Shown here in pieces: positions 26,414 to 34,177 of a DNA stretch of 34,984 bases; the stretch's first letter is position 1, and every line of letters begins with the position of its first letter. The DNA comes from Brevundimonas sp. (GTDB lineage Bacteria > Pseudomonadota > Alphaproteobacteria > Caulobacterales > Caulobacteraceae). The stretch spans positions 1 through 34,984 of the forward strand of contig NZ_JACESA010000023.1 in NCBI RefSeq assembly GCF_013912065.1, given 5' to 3'. The translations under genes were made by a program, and so were the position numbers. Under the pieces are notes generated by a model. The model made no database searches. It had not been told where the DNA came from and saw nothing but the letters and a program-made list of their open reading frames with translations.

Positions 26414-27039
26414 TGCGTCGCCTCGCCCTGGCCCCGACGACGGCTCTTCTGGCTGGGACCCTGCTGGTTTCGGCCTGCGCCTCCACCACCGAAACCTATA
26501 TCGGCCGAACCGCCACCGAGCAGTTGCTGATGGCGCGGGCATCGGACAAGGCGGTGGAAGGCCTGTCCCTGCCGCTGCCGACGGCCGCCTCGATCTTCGT
26601 CGACGACGCCTATTTCCAGGGTGAAGGCACCCGCTACGCCATCAGCGCCATTCGGGCCGCCCTGTCGGACGCCGGGTATCGCCTGGCCCGGACCAAGGAC
26701 GCATCCGACGCCGTGTTCGAGATTCGCGCCGGCGCCCTGTCGCTGGAGCAGATGCGGCGGGTCTTCGGCATTCCGGAGATGCGGATCCCGATCAACGAGA
26801 CCTTCAATGTGGTGTCGCTGCCCGAGCTGTCGGTCTACAGCAACCGCGACCGCGTCGGCGTCGCCGAGTTCTCGGGCTTTCTATATGAGGCCAAGACAGG
26901 CGCGCCGCTGGGCGCGGTGCTGCCGATGATCGGTCAGTACCGGATTCGCAGCCACAAGGCGTTCATGATCGTCAGCTGGGGTCAGCAACAGGCCCAACCG
27001 GGTCAGCGTGACCCTGGATCCAGCTGGACCGAATTCTGA
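26413..27039 (+). CDS. Lipoprotein, DUF6655-like
   Basis: The 208-residue protein has a lipoprotein signal with lipobox VSAC and lipidated C22. The mature part has TYIGRTATEQLLMARASDKAV, a segment IFVDDAYFQGEG, VFEIRAGALSLEQMR and a C-terminal FMIVSWG. The pattern recalls small alphaproteobacterial lipoproteins of the DUF6655 type, with no known function; this assignment is from memory. The ATG at 26413 shares one base with the glyoxalase stop; a GTG at 26410 is an alternative. It is co-translated with the glyoxalase-like gene, and 38 bases separate it from polA. Confidence 0.75.
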   Translation: MRRLALAPTTALLAGTLLVSACASTTETYIGRTATEQLLMARASDKAVEGLSLPLPTAASIFVDDAYFQGEGTRYAISAIRAALSDAGYRLARTKDASDAVFEIRAGALSLEQMRRVFGIPEMRIPINETFNVVSLPELSVYSNRDRVGVAEFSGFLYEAKTGAPLGAVLPMIGQYRIRSHKAFMIVSWGQQQAQPGQRDPGSSWTEF

Positions 27040-27077
27040 CGGCTGACGCGGCGGCCTCGGCCGCCTATGTTCCGGCC

Positions 27078-29996
27078 ATGACCGATATCGCCGCCCCCGA
27101 GACCGAAGACCTCAGCCAAGAACGGCCCTTGACCCAGGACGGTCCCGCCATTCGGCTGTGGATGATCGACGCCTCGGCCTACATCTTCCGCGCCTATCAT
27201 GCACTGCCGCCCCTGACGCGAAAGTCCGACGGCCTGCCGGTGGGCGCGGTCCAGGGCTACTGCAACATGTTGTGGAAGCTGCTGAAGGACATGAAGGGCG
27301 CCGACGGCCCCACCCATCTGGTCGCCATCTTCGACCATTCGGAAAAGACGTTCCGCAACACCCTTTACGACCAGTACAAGGCCCATCGTCCGCCCGCGCC
27401 CGAGGACCTGGTGCCCCAGTTCCCGTTGGTGCGCGAGGCTACGGCGGCCTTCGGCGTCCACTGCGTCGAACTGGCCGGCTATGAGGCTGACGATCTGATC
27501 GCCACCTACGCCTGCAAGGCGCGCGACGCCGGCGGCGAGGCCGTAATCGTCTCGTCCGACAAGGACCTGATGCAGCTGATCGGCGGCGGGGTGGTCATGT
27601 GGGATCCGATGAAGGATCGCCGCCTCGCCGAGCCCGAGGTGTTCGAGAAGTTCGGCGTCGGTCCTGAGAAGATGGTCGATCTCCAGGCCTTGATCGGCGA
27701 CAGCGTCGACAACGTCCCCGGCGCCCCCGGCATCGGCCCCAAGACGGCGGCGCAGCTGCTCGACGAATACGGCGACCTGGACACGCTGCTGGCCCGCGCC
27801 GGCGAGATCAAACAGCCCAAACGCCGCGAGACCCTGATCAATTTCGCCGATCAGATCCGCCTGTCGCGTGAACTGGTCCGCCTGACGTGCGACGCCCCTG
27901 CGCCGGAGCTGATAGACGACTTCGCCGTCCGCGATCCCGATCCCGAGACCCTGTCCGCCTTCTTGGACAAGATGGAGTTCCGCTCGCTGCAACGCCGCGT
28001 CGGCGACGGCAAGGCGGGGCCCAGCGAGACCTCCGCCTTCGCCCCCAAGCGCGCGCCCAACCTGACCGCCCCCGTCGCCACGCCCCGCTATGGCCAGAAG
28101 GTCGAAGGTCCGGCGGAGGCTCAAAGCTTCGACCTGGAAGCCTATGAATGCGTCCAGACCGAAGAGGCGCTGGACCGCTGGATCGTCAGGGCGGTCGAGG
28201 CGGGGACTGTCGGCTTCGATACGGAGACGGATGCGTTGTCGGCGACGCATGCGGGGCTGTGCGGGGTGTCGCTGGCGGTGGGGCCGAACGAGGCCTGCTA
28301 TATTCCGCTGACGCACGAGCATGAGCCGCAGGCGGGCGAGGGGGGGCTGTTCGGGGAGCCGGGGGAGGCGAGGGGGCCGATCCAGCAGCTGGACAAGGCG
28401 ACGGCCCTGGCGAAGCTGAAGCCGCTGTTGGAAGACCCTAGCGTATTGAAAATCCTGCAGAACGCAAAATATGACCTGGCCGTCATGGCGCGGCGGGGCA
28501 TTCGCGTGGCCCCGTATGACGACACCATGCTGATCTCCTATGTGCTGGAGGGCGGGCTCCACGGGCATGGGATGGACGAGCTGGCCCGGCTGCACCTGGG
28601 CCACGACCCCGTGCCGTTCAAGAGCGTGGCCGGCGTCGGCAAGAGCCAGAAATCGTTCAAGCACGTCGCCCTGAAACCCGCCACCACCTATGCCGCCGAG
28701 GACGCCGACGTCACCCTGCGTCTGTGGCGCATCCTCAAGCCCCGGCTGGCGCGCGAGGGCCTGTCCACCGTCTACGAGACCCTGGAACGCCCGATGCCCG
28801 CCGTCCTGGCCGAGATGGAGACCGCCGGCGTCCGCGTCGACCCCGCCCGCCTCAAACGCCTGTCCAGCGAGTTCGGCCTGCGCATGGCCGAGCTGGAGGC
28901 CCAGGCCCACGACATCGCCGGCCGCCCCTTCAACATCGGCTCCCCCCGCCAGATCGGCGAAATCCTGTTCGGCGAGCTGAACCTGCCCGGCGGCAAGAAG
29001 ACCGCCTCCGGCCAGTGGGGCACCGACGCCAGCGTGCTGGAGGACTTAGCCGCCACCCACGCCCTGCCCCGCGTCCTGCTGGACTGGCGCCAGCTGTCCA
29101 AGCTGAAGGGCACCTACACCGACGCCCTGACCGCCGCCGCCGACCCGAACACCGACCGCGTCCACACCAGCTACCAGCTGGCCGCCGCCTCGACCGGCCG
29201 CCTGGCCAGCTCGGACCCGAACCTTCAGAACATCCCCATCCGCACCGAGACCGGCCGCGAAATCCGCCAGGCCTTCATCGCCGCCCCCGGCCATCTGCTG
29301 ATCAGCGCCGACTACAGCCAGATCGAACTGCGCCTGCTGGCCCATATCGGCGACATCCCCGAGCTGAAACGCGCCTTCAAGGCCGGGCTGGACATCCACG
29401 CCGCCACCGCCAGCGAAATGTTCGGCGTCCCCGTCGAGGGCATGCCGTCCGAGACCCGCCGCCGCGCCAAGGCCATCAATTTCGGCATCGTCTACGGCAT
29501 CAGCGCCTTTGGCCTGGCCGCCCAGCTGGGCATCGACCAGGGCGAGGCCGGCGCATACATCAAGACCTATTTCGACCGCTTCCCCGGCATCCGCACCTAT
29601 ATGGACAAGACCAAGGCCGAGGTCCGCCAGGCCGGCTTCGTCTCCACCGTCTTCGGCCGCCGCATCCACATCCCCGCCATCCATTCCAAGTCCGGCGCCG
29701 AACGCCAGTTCGGCGAGCGCGCCGCCATCAACGCCCCGATCCAGGGCGCCGCCGCCGACATCATCCGCCGCGCCATGATCCGCATGCCCACGGCCCTGGC
29801 CGAGGCCGGCCTGACCACCCGCATGCTGCTGCAGGTCCACGACGAACTGGTCTTCGAAACCCCCGAGGCCGAGGCCGACCGCGCCATCGCCGTCATCAAA
29901 CGGGTGATGGAGAACGCCTCAGACCCGGCGGTGGCCCTGACCGTGCCGCTGGTGGTGGACGCGCGGGCGGCGGCGAACTGGGACGCCGCCCACTAG
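27078..29996 (+). CDS. polA: DNA polymerase I
   Basis: Repair and Okazaki-fragment polymerase. The 972-residue protein has all three domains. The 5'-3' exonuclease (about 25-315) shows MIDASAYIFRAYHALPPL, AIFDHSEKTFRN and GIGPKTAAQLL. The 3'-5' proofreading domain (about 360-570) has an intact exo I motif with D381 and E383 in FDTETD and NAKYDLAVMARRG. The polymerase domain (about 590-972) has motif A SADYSQIELRLLAHI, motif B RRRAKAINFGIVYGIS and motif C LQVHDELVFE. The ATG at 27078 yields a slightly extended N-terminus (about 20 residues). Around 28.2-28.4 kb codon endings switch from C to G, unlike the rest of the gene. Confidence 0.96.
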   Translation: MTDIAAPETEDLSQERPLTQDGPAIRLWMIDASAYIFRAYHALPPLTRKSDGLPVGAVQGYCNMLWKLLKDMKGADGPTHLVAIFDHSEKTFRNTLYDQYKAHRPPAPEDLVPQFPLVREATAAFGVHCVELAGYEADDLIATYACKARDAGGEAVIVSSDKDLMQLIGGGVVMWDPMKDRRLAEPEVFEKFGVGPEKMVDLQALIGDSVDNVPGAPGIGPKTAAQLLDEYGDLDTLLARAGEIKQPKRRETLINFADQIRLSRELVRLTCDAPAPELIDDFAVRDPDPETLSAFLDKMEFRSLQRRVGDGKAGPSETSAFAPKRAPNLTAPVATPRYGQKVEGPAEAQSFDLEAYECVQTEEALDRWIVRAVEAGTVGFDTETDALSATHAGLCGVSLAVGPNEACYIPLTHEHEPQAGEGGLFGEPGEARGPIQQLDKATALAKLKPLLEDPSVLKILQNAKYDLAVMARRGIRVAPYDDTMLISYVLEGGLHGHGMDELARLHLGHDPVPFKSVAGVGKSQKSFKHVALKPATTYAAEDADVTLRLWRILKPRLAREGLSTVYETLERPMPAVLAEMETAGVRVDPARLKRLSSEFGLRMAELEAQAHDIAGRPFNIGSPRQIGEILFGELNLPGGKKTASGQWGTDASVLEDLAATHALPRVLLDWRQLSKLKGTYTDALTAAADPNTDRVHTSYQLAAASTGRLASSDPNLQNIPIRTETGREIRQAFIAAPGHLLISADYSQIELRLLAHIGDIPELKRAFKAGLDIHAATASEMFGVPVEGMPSETRRRAKAINFGIVYGISAFGLAAQLGIDQGEAGAYIKTYFDRFPGIRTYMDKTKAEVRQAGFVSTVFGRRIHIPAIHSKSGAERQFGERAAINAPIQGAAADIIRRAMIRMPTALAEAGLTTRMLLQVHDELVFETPEAEADRAIAVIKRVMENASDPAVALTVPLVVDARAAANWDAAH

Positions 29997-30076
29997 CGGC
30001 GAACCCGCCGCAGGGATTTGACCCGAGGCTCAGCGGCTTGGGCCGAGGCGTTCTCATGCAGGGTGTTGTTATCGGC

Positions 30077-30104
30077 CTGCCGCGCCCCTAGGGGCGTTGG
30101 CAAA
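30077..30104. terminator. Hairpin between polA and darG
   Basis: CGCCCC-TA-GGGGCG (centred on 30089-30090) is flanked by TGCC and GGCA, which can extend the stem past a small internal loop. It lies between the convergent ends of polA and darG. No T tract is visible on either strand, so terminator function is tentative; the rest of this 113-base gap holds nothing recognisable. Confidence 0.35.
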
Positions 30105-30109
30105 ATGGA

Positions 30110-31156
30110 TCATGCAGTCTGATCAAGCCAGCCCTTGGTGGACAGAACATCGTGAGCCAATGCCAATTGCTCGGGCGAGAACCGATGCTTCCGGTCATTC
30201 CAGCTGTAGGTTGCCGCAACCACTTCATCGACGGTGGCGGCTCCCTCATGTCGCGCGACCCAGTGCACGGTCGCCAGCAACTCGAGCCCGAATGGGGTCT
30301 CAAACCCCTCTACGAGGTCGGCGACAGTATCGAACCGCCGACGGGTGCCTTCGGCTTCCAACAGCATAGTCTCGGCGTCGGCCAACGCGCCCGGAACAAT
30401 CTCCAGCAACTTGTCCGGTCGGTCCCCACCATCGGCATAGCCGGAGATGAAGTGCCCCTCCACCGTGCGCAGTAGGTGGGTCAAGTTCTCCGCGTAGGGC
30501 CCGTAGTGTGCCTTGCGATATTGGAGGCGAAGCCCTTCTCCTGACTCCTGCAAGAAGTAGAGCAGCTTGTGCACCTCGAGCAGCGACACGAAGGGGTCCA
30601 TCAATCCCCCGATGTAGCGCTGCATAAGGACGATGAGCGCCGCACGGCCCGGCGTCATCTTCGGAGCTTCCTGGCGCCGCACCATGGCGGAAGCCTCGGG
30701 AGCGCCCTTTGGGTCATAGACTCGGATATCGACGTCCTGGAGTGACGCGAGCGCCGACACGATGCGCGGCTTCACGTCCTGCCAGTCAAGCCCGCCTAGA
30801 CCACTGCCTAGCGGCGGGATGGCGATCGACTTTATACCTCGTCGCAGGATTTCCTCGCGAAGGGCGACGAGCCCGGCCTCGATGTCCTCAATCCGACTCT
30901 TGCCGCGCCAGTGTCGCTTAGTCGGAAAGTTGACGATGAAACGGGGATTGGTCAGAGCTCCGGTAGGGTAGATGAACATCTTCCCCGGCTGCACCTCCTC
31001 GCGAGCGCAAGCAACCGCGTAGGCTTCGAAGTTTTCGGGAAACATGTTCTTGAACTGGAGCGCGATGCCTCGGCCCATGATGCCAACACAGTTCACTGTG
31101 TTGACCAAGGCTTCGACATCCGCGTTCAGGATGTCGCCTGATGTGTAAGTGATCAT
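30110..31156 (-). CDS. darG: DarG macrodomain antitoxin of the DarTG system
   Basis: Antitoxin that removes ADP-ribose from DNA bases and also binds DarT. The 348-residue protein has an N-terminal macrodomain (about 1-155) with GDILNADVEALVNTVNCVG, MGRGIALQFK, IPPLGSGLGGL and K80 in NFPTKRHWR, corresponding to the catalytic lysine described in Thermus DarG. The C-terminal region (about 170-348, LLEVHKLLYFLQESGEGLRL then HYGPYAENL) matches the second domain of DarG proteins that sequesters the toxin. The ATG at 31156 gives the family start MITYTSGD and follows the darT stop by 14 bases: the standard toxin-then-antitoxin operon. GC content is visibly below that of flanking housekeeping genes. 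Confidence 0.93.
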   Translation of the reverse strand: MITYTSGDILNADVEALVNTVNCVGIMGRGIALQFKNMFPENFEAYAVACAREEVQPGKMFIYPTGALTNPRFIVNFPTKRHWRGKSRIEDIEAGLVALREEILRRGIKSIAIPPLGSGLGGLDWQDVKPRIVSALASLQDVDIRVYDPKGAPEASAMVRRQEAPKMTPGRAALIVLMQRYIGGLMDPFVSLLEVHKLLYFLQESGEGLRLQYRKAHYGPYAENLTHLLRTVEGHFISGYADGGDRPDKLLEIVPGALADAETMLLEAEGTRRRFDTVADLVEGFETPFGLELLATVHWVARHEGAATVDEVVAATYSWNDRKHRFSPEQLALAHDVLSTKGWLDQTA

Positions 31157-31170
31157 TCCTGCCCCCCGCC

Positions 31171-31815
31171 TCAGTAATACCAAGTGGGCTGGATTTCGAT
31201 AGGGGGGTGGTGCGCAGCCGCCCGGATCGCCGCATGGACGTTTTGGGCCATGGCGTTGTTCACCACACCGATCCTTCGCACTAAGGTCCACGGGAAATGC
31301 TCATGCATAAGGAACTCCGACTGCTTCGCCTCTTTGACGTCCGCCGGCCGGAAGTCTCGCTCGGCGATGGCTGGCCAGTTGAGCCTGTCGAGCGCGCCGA
31401 CATCCGAATAGAACGGCGTGTAGAATGCTCCCGCATTCGCTGGCGTAAACGCCCAACGCCGACCGTTTGCCCTTGCCCACTCGACAGCCTCATAAAGGTC
31501 CGCCTCGAGATGCACGATCGGGCCTTGTCCGCCCCGGTACGCTAATTCGGGATGATTGGCGCATTGTATAACGAAAAGCATGATAGAGCGAGAACAAAAG
31601 TAGAACGGAACATACTCGCCGACGAACGTCCCATCGTGACAGCTGACGGGAAGCACGAGCCGACGATCCTTGATCGAGTTCATGCCAATTACAGTGCCAG
31701 CTGGCGCGGCCTGCCGGATCGCGGCATCGCTCCACAACGCACCTTGGCTGATCGTAGGTAACCGATCCAGGTGCACAATATGATAAATCTTCGGCCGGTC
31801 TGGTGGTTGGGTCAT
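31171..31815 (-). CDS. darT: DarT DNA ADP-ribosyltransferase toxin (DUF4433)
   Basis: Toxin that ADP-ribosylates bases in single-stranded DNA using NAD+, blocking replication; DarTG systems act in phage defence. The 214-residue protein shows the DarT pattern: KIYHIVHLDRLPTI, MNSIKDRRL with R51/R52 at the NAD-binding site, VPFYFCSRSIML, and QSEFLMHEHFPW with E167 matching the catalytic Glu. The ATG at 31815 (MTQPPDRPK) is chosen because the family N-terminus begins there. All expected catalytic residues are present, so it is probably active and not a relic. It is divergent from an unrecognised zinc-ribbon gene 219 bases away. Confidence 0.93.
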   Translation of the reverse strand: MTQPPDRPKIYHIVHLDRLPTISQGALWSDAAIRQAAPAGTVIGMNSIKDRRLVLPVSCHDGTFVGEYVPFYFCSRSIMLFVIQCANHPELAYRGGQGPIVHLEADLYEAVEWARANGRRWAFTPANAGAFYTPFYSDVGALDRLNWPAIAERDFRPADVKEAKQSEFLMHEHFPWTLVRRIGVVNNAMAQNVHAAIRAAAHHPPIEIQPTWYY

Positions 31816-32034
31816 GAGCTCGGGGACATCGTCCTCACGTTGCGAGAGCCTTAGCCATAACCCGACATGCCGCCGAGCCCAAACCACCAGTTGTCAGATG
31901 ACGAAAGCGGGTTCGGTCGGTTCGGCGTGTATCATCCGGGAGGTTCGACAGGGCTGCGGCTGAACCGTTTCGCACGGACAGTTCGTCATCGACATCTTAC
32001 GATCTTTGCTTACCGTCATGATCAAGGAGCGCGC

Positions 32035-32895
32035 ATGATCTGGCTGAAGTCGCACATTGAAGCGATCGAGGGGTTGTTGGCGACGGGAACGCCCGAGAGC
32101 CTGACCTTCGCGGCGCTGCGCGCCCGGCTGGCGTTGGAAGAGGTCTGCTATCAACGCCTTAAAAACGCGCACGACTACATATCGGCGGATGACCTCAGGC
32201 GCTGGCAGCCACGTGAGGTGGTCAAGACCTTGATCCAGGAGGTCGATCCGTATGCCGCGTCGGACCTCATCTTCTCAATGTATCCCGATCCTGCGCCCGG
32301 CAACGTGGGTGAGCTATCGACGGCCGACTATGAGGCGATGGAGTTCGTCGAAGTAGGACGGCAGAGGGGGTTCGATGCAGCCCAGCTGGGCAAGGTCTGG
32401 AACAGCCTGGGAAGCTTTCTCCATGTTCCGGTGCCGCAATCATCCAGCGCACCGATGAGCACCTTTGGCGAGCCAGAGAAGATTGAGCGTAGGGTTCGCG
32501 AGGCTCTAAAAGTTCTCGACTCGATTTCAGAGGGAACCTTGATCTTCGGTGGGTTCGGTGAAGCCACCAAGTTCCAGTGCGGGTGTGGAACCTTGAACAA
32601 GCGTCGCGCCGCCCTCTTGAAGGCAGGACAGGTGGTCAACTGCTTCAACCCCGATTGCAGGGAGACCTGGTCAGTCGAGATCGACGGACAGGATATCGGG
32701 TTCAGGCGCTGTTCAATCGACCTGAAGTGTCCCGAGTGCGGGGAGAAGACGCCGGTGCCGCGACGTTTCGTCATGGAGTTAGACCGCGAGCAGCGCCTTT
32801 CCTTCAACTGCGCTAGTTGTTCGAAGCAGAACCTGGTTGTCTGGAAACTGATGCACGCGGTGCTTCATGGCTCGGTCGAAGCCACGGCGGGGTGA
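32035..32895 (+). CDS. Unrecognised protein: helical R-x4-H domain plus two Cys4 zinc ribbons
   Basis: The 286-residue cytoplasmic protein has two parts. The N-terminal helical half (about 1-130, SLTFAALRARLALEEVCYQR) contains R41-LKNA-H46, an R-x4-H motif of the kind found in HEPN domains, but HEPN assignment is only a suggestion. The C-terminal half has two putative zinc ribbons: CGC at 182-184 with C203 and C208, and C232/C235 with C259/C262. AAGGAG sits just before the ATG at 32035. It is transcribed away from darTG across a 219-base spacer, and is AT-richer than the housekeeping genes. Zinc ribbons fit nucleic-acid binding; a role in defence or in DarTG regulation is inference from position. 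Confidence 0.75.
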   Translation: MIWLKSHIEAIEGLLATGTPESLTFAALRARLALEEVCYQRLKNAHDYISADDLRRWQPREVVKTLIQEVDPYAASDLIFSMYPDPAPGNVGELSTADYEAMEFVEVGRQRGFDAAQLGKVWNSLGSFLHVPVPQSSSAPMSTFGEPEKIERRVREALKVLDSISEGTLIFGGFGEATKFQCGCGTLNKRRAALLKAGQVVNCFNPDCRETWSVEIDGQDIGFRRCSIDLKCPECGEKTPVPRRFVMELDREQRLSFNCASCSKQNLVVWKLMHAVLHGSVEATAG

Positions 32896-32934
32896 GCACG
32901 CGTCCAAAGAGGCGGAGCATCCTTCCCTGACCCC

Positions 32935-32961
32935 TCGGGACAAGCCCTAGGATGACGAAAC
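32935..32961. repeat. Dispersed alphaproteobacterial repeat, copy A
   Basis: CTCGGGACAAGCCCTAGGATGACG-type sequence in the gap after the zinc-ribbon gene; a second copy with the core GGGACAAGCCC(C)AGGATGACGA lies at 33953-33974. The core is familiar from intergenic repeats of Caulobacter, Sphingomonas and other alphaproteobacteria. Confidence 0.55.
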
Positions 32962-33032
32962 CAGGGGGCTTGGATCGACAACACCCTCGCGTTGTGGTGA
33001 GTGCGGCGGAGTTTGGGGGATGAGGGGTCGTC

Positions 33033-33818
33033 ATGTTCGTAGCGCCGCTGCTGGCACTCGCTGTTCTGGTTCCGGATCCTGGGACGCCCAAATTGTGGGA
33101 GCAGGAGGCGCCCGCCATCAGCTGGGCGCGGCCGCCCGATTCCGATGTGACCTCTGACCTGATGCCGGGGTTCGCGCAGCAGTTGGATCTGCGGGGCTGG
33201 GCCAGGGTTCGCTGCTATCAGGAGACGGACGGCCATCCCTACAACTGCCGGGTCGTCGAAGAACGGCCCCATGGGCTGGGATTCGGGGCTGCGGCACGCG
33301 TGATCGTCGCCAGCGGGGAACTGAGGCTGGGACGGGTCGCCGGGATACCGACGCCCGGCGAAATGCAGACCACGGTGCGTTTCCGCGTGCAGGATGAGAC
33401 GGATGAAAACGCGTGGAGCGGGCCGGAGCCGTCCGAAATCCAGCTGAAGCTTGCGCGCCAGATCGTCGATCGCGCCTATGAGGAGGGGGAGCCGGAAGAG
33501 GACGACTTCCTCGACGGGCTGGATTTTGACAGGCGGGCGGTCGTCCAGGCCTGGGTCGATGAACTGTTCGTCCAGGTTCGCGCCGAGCGGCGGGAGGCGC
33601 ACGTGCTGCAGCTGGCGCGGCTGGCGAGCGAGAGCGACCTTCGTCGCCTGCTGGCCGGCGACTATGTATCGCCGCCGGATATGGACCGGTTTGAATCGGC
33701 CTATCCGGAATCGAAGGCCGCCAAGGCGGCGACCGCAGAACTGAGACGTCGATACTGCGAACGGTATAGCTGCGACGCCAGCGACGTGAAGACGAACGAG
33801 GGGTCGGACGGCCGGTAG
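33033..33818 (+). CDS. Secreted hypothetical protein with a TonB-C-like region
   Basis: The 261-residue protein starts with a short hydrophobic segment (MFVAPLLALAVLVP) that may be a signal peptide. Residues about 45-120, with LDLRGWARVRCYQE, YNCRVVEERPHGLGFG and a beta-rich run to TTVRFRV, resemble the TonB C-terminal-like domains common in Caulobacterales. The rest is helical and acidic (EEGEPEEDDFLDGLDF) with a C-terminal Cys pair in RYCERYSCDAS. GAGGGG lies 6 bases before the ATG at 33033. No defined family or partner is visible; it lies between the DarTG island and the GTA-like genes. Confidence 0.7.
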   Translation: MFVAPLLALAVLVPDPGTPKLWEQEAPAISWARPPDSDVTSDLMPGFAQQLDLRGWARVRCYQETDGHPYNCRVVEERPHGLGFGAAARVIVASGELRLGRVAGIPTPGEMQTTVRFRVQDETDENAWSGPEPSEIQLKLARQIVDRAYEEGEPEEDDFLDGLDFDRRAVVQAWVDELFVQVRAERREAHVLQLARLASESDLRRLLAGDYVSPPDMDRFESAYPESKAAKAATAELRRRYCERYSCDASDVKTNEGSDGR

Positions 33819-33894
33819 GTTGCCTATGGAACCGTCATGCTCGCCCCTCGGGTCGCGCCTGCGCGGCCCGCCCGAGGGCAGGCTCCTGTGGCGA

Positions 33895-33950
33895 GGATCC
33901 AGACTCCCGGTATGTACGCGCGCCATCGTTGAAACCGGGAGTATGGATCC
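33895..33950. repeat. Long inverted repeat (17-bp arms, one mismatch)
   Basis: The arms at 33895-33911 and 33934-33950 match at 16 of 17 positions with a 22-base loop. The right arm runs directly into dispersed repeat copy B, so these form one composite element. Confidence 0.75.
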
Positions 33951-33952
33951 CA

Positions 33953-33974
33953 GGGACAAGCCCCAGGATGACGA
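33953..33974. repeat. Dispersed alphaproteobacterial repeat, copy B
   Basis: The core GGGACAAGCCCCAGGATGACG is shared with copy A at 32935-32961 apart from single-base differences. It abuts the long inverted repeat. Confidence 0.6.
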
Positions 33975-34177
33975 GAACGGGGGCGTGGGCGGCGGGGCCG
34001 AGTGGTTTCGGCGCAGTCGATCATTGTGGCGGGGTCACCGAAATGATCGGAAATTGCGGGCGCTGGACGGGTTGAACCCACGCAATTCTGAAAGCGAAGG
34101 CTTTTGAAATCAGCCGGTTGAAATCCGACCTTCCCAATCGACACCCCAGGGTTGGCGGCGGGGTTAGGCTTCTCCGC

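Larger units (their letters stand above)
33819..34177. other. 359-base non-coding stretch rich in inverted repeats
   Basis: I find no credible gene here. It holds a GC-rich palindromic segment around 33843-33882, a 17-bp inverted repeat with one mismatch (GGATCCAGACTCCCGGT at 33895-33911 against 33934-33950), copy B of the dispersed repeat (33953-33974), and CGATCATT/AATGATCG arms at 34018-34025 and 34042-34049. The last 120 bases before the frameshifted gene show only a weak tRNA T-arm-like stretch, which does not fold as a tRNA. Confidence 0.6.

Noticed and set aside
27003-28910. 635-codon open frame antisense to polA
   Set aside because: It mirrors polA codons in high-GC DNA, shows no recognisable domain, and polA is clearly the real gene.
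31592-31606. A second GAAC-N7-GAAC (LexA-like) pattern
   Set aside because: It lies inside the darT coding sequence, not in a promoter, and one chance match is expected in a window this size.
34055-34150. tRNA-like stretch (GGTTGAAATCC T-arm-like, TTTTGAAATC anticodon-loop-like)
   Set aside because: No matching acceptor or D stem can be formed, and the T loop lacks the conserved C; at most a degraded remnant.
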